Assembly (NCBI RefSeq): GCF_013409995.1
Contig: NZ_JACCBX010000019.1
Span: 1-64,000 of the forward strand
Length of the DNA stretch: 64,000 nt
Reading direction: 5' to 3'
Source of the DNA: Neobacillus driksii
GTDB taxonomy: Bacteria > Bacillota > Bacilli > Bacillales > Cytobacillaceae
The translations under genes were made by a program, and so were the position numbers. Shown here piece by piece: positions 26,961-34,049 of the stretch (positions are counted from its first letter, which is position 1; the number at the start of each line of letters is the position of its first letter). The notes beneath the pieces were generated by a model that saw only the letters and a program-made list of their open reading frames with translations, was not told the DNA's origin and ran no database searches.

Positions 26961-26999
26961 TTACTCTAAGACGCAACAATAAGTTACGCTTAAGAGTAA
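26961..26999. promoter_or_regulatory. 39-bp imperfect dyad, candidate operator of the HTH/beta-like gene
   Basis: Two 17-bp arms (26961-26977 and 26983-26999) match in inverted orientation at 13 of 17 positions, with TTACTCT/AGAGTAA at the outer ends and GTTAC/GCAAC inside. It lies 36-75 bp upstream of the regulator's start codon, overlapping the likely promoter (-35-like TTGCGT inside it). Autoregulation is inference. Confidence 0.55.
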
Positions 27000-27196
27000 T
27001 TTTTTTAACTTTAAACGTAATAAAAAGAAAAAGAAAGAATTACAGTTTTGAATCACAACAGGATAAGGGTTTTGCTAATTAGTTTGGGGGTCTTTGTTTG
27101 GTACCGAAAAGATTCCGTAAGTTGAGGTAAAGTTCCGTTTTTATATCTTGAAATTCTTACGTATCATGAGGTTATGTTAATGCAAAACGTTGATAT
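27000..27196. other. gene-free stretch between regulator and secreted enzyme
   Basis: Upstream of the HTH/beta-like gene and downstream of the pectinesterase-like gene's terminator. I see no ORF with an RBS, no tRNA and no clear repeat; only AT-rich sequence. Confidence 0.5.
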
Positions 27197-27240
27197 AAAA
27201 AAAGAACAGGGCATGTATTTTGAACACGCTCCGTCCTGAC
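27197..27240 (-). terminator. terminator of the pectinesterase-like gene
   Basis: On the minus strand AGGACGG-a-GCGTGT pairs with ACATGC-c-CTGTTCT and is followed by T7. A separate perfect 9-bp hairpin (GAGGACGGC / GCCGTCCTC, 27249-27273) lies between it and the stop codon. Confidence 0.75.
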
Positions 27241-27336
27241 AAGTGACGAGGACGGCCTTACAGCCGTCCTCTCGTATAGTGTTTGGGTGCTTACTGCAAG
27301 TTGCCTACGCTTTTGCTATTGTGGAACGGATTGTTG

Positions 27337-30300
27337 TTACTCCATGATGTAGCACTCACGGATTTGCGTGTTGCCCTTGGTGTCGACGTAGACCTTGTAG
27401 GCTCCAACCTCATAGGTGTCGGCCGCGTTATTGCTGATGCTGAAAGTCTCGCTGATGACGTTCGTGTTGCCGTCGGACAGCTCCTCGGAGATTTTGATAG
27501 TTAGGTTGTTCTTGTTGCCGGACAGCTGCTCGACCGAGGCCGACGGAGTTGCCGAAAGCACAACAATCTCTTTCCAACCGGCGTACAACGTCATGTCGTT
27601 GGTGACAGGCATGTCGAAGTTCCATGGTGTTTCAAGCTTGGAGTCGCTGAACCAGCCGTCAAACAGGAAGCCGGCCTTGGTCGGGTCTTCGGGCTTTTCA
27701 ATTTTGCCGCCCTCACCCACAACCAGAGAAGCAATCTCAGAACCACCGTTTGTATTGAACGTCACAACGTGATCTCTATCGGTGGCGTCTACTCTCACGT
27801 TGTGTAGCATGACGGTGTTATTGGTTGTCATACCGCTGCCGGCGTAGTCGTAAGAGGAGTTGCCAGAGTTGTTAATGCGAATGCCGAAGCCACCAAAATT
27901 GTTGTTACCCAAATCGCCGGTTTCATCCGTCCACGAGAGGTCGACCGAATTGGGAAGATTTTGTTGGATTTGCAACGGCGTCTTCTTGGACAGCGTCGAG
28001 GCCTGTACGCGAAGGGTTCTGCCCGTTACAGAAACGGTCATGGTGCTCTTCGGCATAAACGCAGCTGTCCTAAGTGGCTGGCTCAACGGAGTCTGATTGG
28101 TGCCATCATATTTATACAGCGTCCAGATCGTTGCGTTAGAGCCGCCCGCAGCGGTACGTTCTACGCGCAGGCCATACCCCACGCGGGTCGCTGGATCGTA
28201 TTTTACATAGATATCCATGAAGTTGCCGTTCCCGCCGAAGCCCTGACCCTCTACCTTACTGGAGGAGTAGTTCAGGACCATCGACATGTCGCTGTAGTTG
28301 CCGGTTTGACCGAACACGAATCTGGTGTTCGTACCGCCGGAATTGTTCTGAAGTCCCCAAATCTTATCCGTGCCGTTGGTTCCAATCCCCCATCCCCACG
28401 GGACTGCTGTACCGCTCACACGGTCAAAAAACCATCTGTTCTTCGTGGTGGTATGGTCTTCATTGATAAAATACAAATTCTTAAAGTCGGTATACAACGA
28501 CTTTTCCGTTACATCGGCCGCCGTGACCGCACGCTTGGTGTATACCGTGATGGGTGCGCCGGTGGAGCTGAACTCATACTTCGGTGTGATAACGGCGCGC
28601 AGGTAGTAACCTACATCGTACTTATTAAGAGCGTATTTTTTATATGGTTCGTCTACAAAGAATTCGTTAGTGTCGTTGCGCATCGTCCCGATATGAATGC
28701 CGTTTGTAGTATCGGGACCTGTCTCGTGGTACCATTCGATCACGGAGGTATCCTTGTATCCGAGCTGGTCCAGCGTATAGCTAAGCGTCGCAAGGTTCTC
28801 GCTGATATCAATTGCGGGTGTCGTAACTACAGGTGCGGGGACAGCCGTCGGGCGGATATACAGCGTCGCGCCGGCTGAGATACCGCTCGGAAGCGTGCCC
28901 GTCACAATCGTCTTAACGATCGCGCCGGTATTGTTGGGCTTGGCAGTCAGCGTAATGACTCCAGTCGCTGCGTCAACGGTGCCGTTCAACAGATTCGTAT
29001 CGTACGACCAAACGGTATTTTTCACGTCAACAGAATCCGCTGGAGCCGGGGCGGGTGTCAAAACGGCCCTGTTGGTATTGTCCGTTTTGTCGGAATACAT
29101 GGTTTTGCCCTTTGCTTCGATTAAGAATCGATACGGAAGGTGGGCGTAAGGTTCCCACTCAGCGTTGTACTGGCCTTTAGGGTCCCAACCGTCATTCCCC
29201 TTTAAGAGGTTATACACGTTGTATTCCTCGCCAACTTTAAAAGCATTGAGGGCGTTTCCAGTAAGCGTGACAGAGGTTTGCGGCTGTGATGGGCTGATTA
29301 CGAGCGGCTTTTTTTCCTCACCGATTGTGTTGTTCGACACAAAGTGGCGGGAGTCCTCGCGCACCACGTTTTCCCACTCGACAGATTCGATCCGGCCAGT
29401 GAACTGGGTATCGATGATGGCGAAGATCCCGTTCGCGTTAGGGCCGATTGCGCTCGACTGCTTGGCAAGATAAACATCTGTACTGGTCATTTGCGGCATG
29501 CCGATGACTTTGCTGCCCAAAAGGACGCTGACGCCCCCATTACCGGCACCGTTGACGGACGGATGGTTGCCGAAGAAGTGGAAGGTACAGTTCTCGTACA
29601 CATTGACACCGCCGGCGAAAATAGAGTCGTCGGTTAATTGGAAAAAGCTGTCTTTGAAATACGCACGTGTGGGCGCAAGTCCAAGCATCATGTTCAAATA
29701 GCCGACGAACCGCGTGTTTTTAAAGTACAGCTTATCTGGCGCACCCGTGCCGTTAGCCCTTGTTAAAACCTCGGCATGATTTTTGGAGTCTAAACGCTTT
29801 TTCATATTTTGCGACGGATCTCGCGGATAAACCAAATCCTCCTGCGCGTAATTTGCAATGGTGATGTTCTCGCTGTGGAAGCCCGAGGATATGCCAAGTG
29901 AATACCAGCTGCCGTTTGCGCCTAAGCCGGTCTCGCCCCCCTCGCCTCGGTTGCCACTGATGATCGCGTCTGTAGCATCCTCAGTAAGGCCGAGGAAAGA
30001 GATGTTTTCGCCCAAAATGCTAAGGCCGATATTCGGACCTGCAATCACGCCGCCTTCCTTATACGTCAAATCCGTCCAGTACACGCCGGGGACTACGTAC
30101 ACAGTCGTGCCCTCGGGCAGTGCCAGCTCACGTTGATTTTCGGACAGCGTTCCCAAGGTCTGCAGCGTCTTTGCGACGTAAGGGTTTTCAAGCTCTTCAG
30201 CCGAGGCGTAGGCATTCAGCAGACGATGCTTCTCGTCCACCTGGACCCACTTTGCGTACAGCGTCATCAATCCGACGACCTTGTTGTTCAAAAAGTCCCA

Positions 30301-30837
30301 CATATGGACGCTGGTGGTTTTATCCGTGTACCAGCCCACAAATACCAAACCGTCTTTTTTAGGACGCTCCGGAACCTCGAGCGTGTCGCCGGCGTACACG
30401 TGCTGAGGATCGACTGCGCTGCCGCCGTCGGTGTCAAACGTTACCAACAGGGATTCGCCGCTTACCTCGCCGGTTAAGTTGTTGATGAGGTCGTTCGCCG
30501 CTTCTAAGGCAGTACGCGCTTCTTGTGCCGCAGCCTTTTCCTCAGACGAATCTTCTTTGGCAGTTTCCAAACCGTTCGCCAGTGCTTTTACTGCGGCCAT
30601 CTGCGATTGCAGCTGGGCAACCGTGGTAGTGTTGTCCGGCTTGGCCTCCTTCAATGTGGTTACCTTGTTCTGGAGTTCCATCTTAGCGATTTCCAATTGG
30701 TTGATTTCTTCTTGATCAAACCCAGTGCCTGCCGGGGTAGCTACGTCATTGCCTTCCGCGGCAAACGCGATTGTCATGAACATGTTGAGCACAAGCAGAA
30801 CGCTGGTCAGAATACTGACTGCTCTTTTTACTGCCAT
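27337..30837 (-). CDS. large secreted pectinesterase-like protein with InlB repeats
   Basis: 1166-residue exported protein. Signal peptide about residues 1-27 (ends AFAAEG), then a helical Gln/Lys/Glu-rich segment (30-130), an InlB/Flg_new repeat (VTFDTDGGS...LYAKW), a right-handed beta-helix resembling pectin methylesterase (CE8), Ig-like linkers, a lectin-like region with GFGIRINNSG, a second InlB repeat (VTFNTNGGS...LYAGW) and a C-terminal domain ending YKVYVDTKGNTQIRECYIME. Classical CE8 motifs are altered (DDSIFAGG for DFIFG, no LGRPW), so catalysis is uncertain. Composition is clearly richer in G+C than neighbours, suggesting acquisition. ATG 30837 has AAGGAG 10 nt upstream. No sortase motif. 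Probably acts on plant cell walls. Confidence 0.85.
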   Translation of the reverse strand: MAVKRAVSILTSVLLVLNMFMTIAFAAEGNDVATPAGTGFDQEEINQLEIAKMELQNKVTTLKEAKPDNTTTVAQLQSQMAAVKALANGLETAKEDSSEEKAAAQEARTALEAANDLINNLTGEVSGESLLVTFDTDGGSAVDPQHVYAGDTLEVPERPKKDGLVFVGWYTDKTTSVHMWDFLNNKVVGLMTLYAKWVQVDEKHRLLNAYASAEELENPYVAKTLQTLGTLSENQRELALPEGTTVYVVPGVYWTDLTYKEGGVIAGPNIGLSILGENISFLGLTEDATDAIISGNRGEGGETGLGANGSWYSLGISSGFHSENITIANYAQEDLVYPRDPSQNMKKRLDSKNHAEVLTRANGTGAPDKLYFKNTRFVGYLNMMLGLAPTRAYFKDSFFQLTDDSIFAGGVNVYENCTFHFFGNHPSVNGAGNGGVSVLLGSKVIGMPQMTSTDVYLAKQSSAIGPNANGIFAIIDTQFTGRIESVEWENVVREDSRHFVSNNTIGEEKKPLVISPSQPQTSVTLTGNALNAFKVGEEYNVYNLLKGNDGWDPKGQYNAEWEPYAHLPYRFLIEAKGKTMYSDKTDNTNRAVLTPAPAPADSVDVKNTVWSYDTNLLNGTVDAATGVITLTAKPNNTGAIVKTIVTGTLPSGISAGATLYIRPTAVPAPVVTTPAIDISENLATLSYTLDQLGYKDTSVIEWYHETGPDTTNGIHIGTMRNDTNEFFVDEPYKKYALNKYDVGYYLRAVITPKYEFSSTGAPITVYTKRAVTAADVTEKSLYTDFKNLYFINEDHTTTKNRWFFDRVSGTAVPWGWGIGTNGTDKIWGLQNNSGGTNTRFVFGQTGNYSDMSMVLNYSSSKVEGQGFGGNGNFMDIYVKYDPATRVGYGLRVERTAAGGSNATIWTLYKYDGTNQTPLSQPLRTAAFMPKSTMTVSVTGRTLRVQASTLSKKTPLQIQQNLPNSVDLSWTDETGDLGNNNFGGFGIRINNSGNSSYDYAGSGMTTNNTVMLHNVRVDATDRDHVVTFNTNGGSEIASLVVGEGGKIEKPEDPTKAGFLFDGWFSDSKLETPWNFDMPVTNDMTLYAGWKEIVVLSATPSASVEQLSGNKNNLTIKISEELSDGNTNVISETFSISNNAADTYEVGAYKVYVDTKGNTQIRECYIME

Positions 30838-30910
30838 CAGGCATACACTCCTTCTCTTTTTTATATTAGCTCTGTTATCTTTCATTGTTGATTTTCGTAG
30901 GTATAGAACA

Positions 30911-31100
30911 TAAGCGGAGAAATTCCTCCTAATGGATATTTAGAGGCTTAAAAAGCAGAAATAAGAGGAGCTTCTCCGCTTAACTTCACTATAAAGGACA
31001 ATAATCAAAGATTTGGACCCTATAGGCGGAAAAACTCCCTTTATTTTTAATGAAATATGGGTATTTCCCAATTTAAGCGGAATTTCTCCGTTTATTTTTC
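30911..31100. repeat. cluster of short palindromic GCGGA-AATT-CTCC elements
   Basis: The 423-bp gap between the two secreted-enzyme genes holds several copies, in both orientations, of a short element. Arms at 30911-30929 (TAAGCGGAGAAATTCCTCC) and 30963-30982 (AAGAGGAGCTTCTCCGCTTA) form an inverted repeat; further copies lie at about 31024-31040 (GGCGGAAAAACTCCC) and 31075-31090 (AAGCGGAATTTCTCCG). They look like a REP-like intergenic element. The rest of 31100-31259 shows nothing more. Confidence 0.6.
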
Positions 31101-31259
31101 AAACACTTTCAGTTACAATAGAACCTTTATATTTGAAAGCTGCCCTTCACACCCTCTAATGCTCTCCTCCCTTATGGCACCGCTGCTTCGGGTAGATTGG
31201 CGGCGCCGGTTGGGTTAAAGTTGGTTTTGCACCTTCGTCTTAGCGGTTTCCAATTGGAC

Positions 31260-33668
31260 TTACTCTACGATATAGCACGCGCGGACTTGTGTGTTTCCTT
31301 TTGTGTTGACGAAGACTTTGTAGTCGCCGACAGTATAAGTGCCTTCCGCATTGTTTTTGATGGTGAATATATCAGTAATTTCATGAGTTGTGCGATTTTG
31401 ATAGGTTTCTGTTACTGTCACAGTCAGCTCATTTTGATTAGAGTTTAGTTTATTGACCACTGCTGAAGTCGCAGCATCCACTACTCTCAACTCGCCTACC
31501 AGATAAACATCCGACCATTCACTCGCACCGGCAGAGTTGAGGGCGCGGACTCTAAATGAATATGCGCCTCCTTCTTCAGCCTCGGCAAGAATGGATCTTA
31601 GATTGGCAAACTGGTCGATATCCTGGGTAATGAAGCTTGTTGGACGGCCATTGGCTTTAACTGTCTTAAGGGTTGTCCACTCATTAGAGCCTTGATCCCA
31701 TTGAATTTCATATTTTTCTGTCAATACATCTTTATTCACCCAGTTGACGGTGAAGGTATTTTCATGGACAACTATTTTACCTGGCGCTTCAATAAATTGT
31801 CCCACCGCAGAACGTACTTCATCATTAATGACAACACTTGAAATTACAGGAGTTGTTGGCGCCTCTTGTACTTTCGCAGCATGTTGGGCACCGGAATAAG
31901 ATTCAATTTCAGTTCTTAAAGCCTGGGATTGTTCCGCTGTACCTGTTGGCCAAACACCTTCTTCACTAGGTCTGAACTTCCAATCCAATTGCGCAGCCGG
32001 ACTTGTTGACATATTTGGATTAGTAGTGGTCGAATCATGGGCAACGACGATTCCCACATCTTCTTTTACATTAAAGTTTTTTGCAGAGCTTTCGTCAAAA
32101 ACATTCGGTTGAAGGTTCAGAGCAGCTTCTCTGAGGGCATCAAGGTCTTCTTGGGTAATGCCAGGCATGACATCGTTAAGGGTTCTAAAGCCTTCTAAGG
32201 TTTCAGGGAAATCCCCTTCCGTCACAGCTTCATAAGAAACGATAAATCCTGGGGCATCACCGAAGAAGTGATTATATCCGGCATTTGGAGTTCCTGATGG
32301 CAAGTCAGATCCGAAATCGTTGGATTGGAAGCCTCTTGCGTGTCCTTGACGGCTTCTCAGGAATGGGAAGTTGACATGGTCGAAAATATTCCCTTCTGCC
32401 CAAACGTTGGCATTATGGGCAGCACCGATTCCATAACCAGTGTTACGTTCAAAGAGAGTATTATGATATGGATGTCCTTGAACGTCTTCGAATAGGTTGT
32501 TGAAGACGTGAACGCGACCATTGCGCACCCGTGGTGTTCTTTCTTCAGAGCCTTCGAACCAGTTATGATCGATGGTTCCATAGTGCGCGCTGATTGAGCT
32601 GGTACCGCCACCAATCAGCATTACTTTACTGCTGCCGTTGAAGTGGTTGTAGGCAATGGTGTAGTTTCTTGCGTGGTTGGTGACATCAACTGCGCCGTCG
32701 CCTTTCGCTTGGTCCGGATCGGCCGCATTAGCAAGGTACAGATTTTGGCCATAACCAAAGTTGTTGTTGTGCACCCAATAATTTGAAGCTCTTGTGGTTG
32801 TGTTTTGACCATTAAGTTCAATGGCGTCATTTGGCCAATAATCGAAGTTCAGGTTGCGGATGACAATATTGTGGGCGCCCCCGGTACGAATACCCCACCC
32901 ATAAAGTAATGCATCCGGACCGATACCTTCAAAGGTGATATTTCCGTTACCTGCACCGACTAAGCGGTCATCACCGGTAACAGTCCCTACGAAACGAACG
33001 ATTAACGGCGTACGTTTATTTGGAATATCTCCTCTGTCTGTTTGCAATACTGCATTTCCCCAGAAAGTTGTTTCTTTATTTTTTTCGGTGACATAGATGA
33101 TTTTTGCTTCAGGATTTACGCGTCCATCAGGCAGATAACCACCTACGGCTCCATCTAAAGCAAACTCATGATTTCCTACAAATTCATTTTCATTAGACGG
33201 AACAAACGCAGCTCCATTACGTGGGAACGAGCGCGTTTCCAAATTGGAAAACGTTTCAAGGACTTTTCCTTCTCTGTCCCGAATCTGAATTTCATATTCG
33301 CCTTTAGGTAGGCCGGGAATATCCACGCGCCAGGTGCCGCGGGCTTTGTCTACTACACGAACCAGCAGTTTGTTTTCTTCGTCATTAACTAACGTCCAGT
33401 CTGTTAAGAAGTCTTCGATCAGGCTGCCATCGCGCCAATCGACGATGTTTTCTCCTTTGATATAAACTTCATAGTCTGCATCAGTGCTTCCTGTCCAAGT
33501 CGCAAAAGCGGTCTCAAACCAGGTCCCGGCTTCTGTGGTAACTATTTCATTAGAAGCTGCCGACACCGGCGAATCATTTGAGAAAATCGGCACGTACTCG
33601 AATGATGAAAACGCCAACATCGTCACTAATACGATACCGATTCCTTTTTTTACTCTTGAATAAAACAT
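31260..33668 (-). CDS. secreted pectate lyase (PL1-like) with Fn3 domain
   Basis: 802-residue exported enzyme that would cleave polygalacturonate by Ca2+-dependent beta-elimination. Signal peptide about residues 1-37 (VSAASNE). An N-terminal accessory domain is followed by a parallel beta-helix: KGDGAVDVTNHARNYTIAYN carries the Ca2+-binding Asp pattern, and ERTPRVRNGRVHVFNNLF carries the catalytic RxPxxR. A fibronectin-III domain (about 620-720) precedes a C-terminal domain ending YKVFVNTKGNTQVRACYIVE, shared with the pectinesterase-like protein. Start ATG 33668 follows GGGGAGGAG; a longer frame to 33782 lacks support. Two cre-like sites lie upstream, pointing to CcpA repression. Confidence 0.93.
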   Translation of the reverse strand: MFYSRVKKGIGIVLVTMLAFSSFEYVPIFSNDSPVSAASNEIVTTEAGTWFETAFATWTGSTDADYEVYIKGENIVDWRDGSLIEDFLTDWTLVNDEENKLLVRVVDKARGTWRVDIPGLPKGEYEIQIRDREGKVLETFSNLETRSFPRNGAAFVPSNENEFVGNHEFALDGAVGGYLPDGRVNPEAKIIYVTEKNKETTFWGNAVLQTDRGDIPNKRTPLIVRFVGTVTGDDRLVGAGNGNITFEGIGPDALLYGWGIRTGGAHNIVIRNLNFDYWPNDAIELNGQNTTTRASNYWVHNNNFGYGQNLYLANAADPDQAKGDGAVDVTNHARNYTIAYNHFNGSSKVMLIGGGTSSISAHYGTIDHNWFEGSEERTPRVRNGRVHVFNNLFEDVQGHPYHNTLFERNTGYGIGAAHNANVWAEGNIFDHVNFPFLRSRQGHARGFQSNDFGSDLPSGTPNAGYNHFFGDAPGFIVSYEAVTEGDFPETLEGFRTLNDVMPGITQEDLDALREAALNLQPNVFDESSAKNFNVKEDVGIVVAHDSTTTNPNMSTSPAAQLDWKFRPSEEGVWPTGTAEQSQALRTEIESYSGAQHAAKVQEAPTTPVISSVVINDEVRSAVGQFIEAPGKIVVHENTFTVNWVNKDVLTEKYEIQWDQGSNEWTTLKTVKANGRPTSFITQDIDQFANLRSILAEAEEGGAYSFRVRALNSAGASEWSDVYLVGELRVVDAATSAVVNKLNSNQNELTVTVTETYQNRTTHEITDIFTIKNNAEGTYTVGDYKVFVNTKGNTQVRACYIVE

Positions 33669-33813
33669 TTTGATACTCCTCCCCTTACTCCGTTCACACC
33701 AAGGAAATAACCCCCTGGTATCTTCTTTTTTTGACCCTTTTGCTTCCGGTCGAAGTTTCAGTAACTCCCCTTGAAATATCAATCTGATTTCCTCCTTTCT
33801 TGATTAATTCTAA

Positions 33814-33827
33814 TGAAAACGGTTTCT
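33814..33827. promoter_or_regulatory. cre (CcpA) site upstream of the pectate lyase
   Basis: TGAAAACGGTTTCT matches the cre consensus TGWAANCGNTNWCA at all but the last base, 146 bp upstream of the start codon. Predicts carbon catabolite repression. Confidence 0.7.
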
Positions 33828-33906
33828 TGGATATATTAAAGATTTTAATATGTTTGGTTAAAATTTTAAGATATTATGCGAATTTTCCCATTTATTAAAC
33901 AATCTG

Positions 33907-33920
33907 TTAAATCGCTTTCA
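33907..33920. promoter_or_regulatory. second cre-like site
   Basis: Minus-strand TGAAAGCGATTTAA, one mismatch from the cre consensus, about 90 bp upstream of the first. Confidence 0.5.
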
Positions 33921-34007
33921 CTAAAATGATTTATTACTAAGAAAAATGATTTCATTTAATGAGAATAACCTGTAAGAAAATTACAACATTTTCCGAGAAC
34001 ACAATAA

Positions 34008-34040
34008 AAAGGTTCAAATCAATTGCGATTTGAACCTCAA
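34008..34040 (-). terminator. terminator of the Suv3-like gene
   Basis: AGGTTCAAATC / GATTTGAACCT perfect 11-bp stem with T5 on the minus strand. Confidence 0.9.
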
Positions 34041-34049
34041 ATGGTACTT

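Noticed and set aside
27961-28878. 305-codon plus-strand ORF and several others opposite the pectinesterase-like gene
   Set aside because: Antisense shadows caused by high GC of the real gene; no RBS and no recognisable domain.
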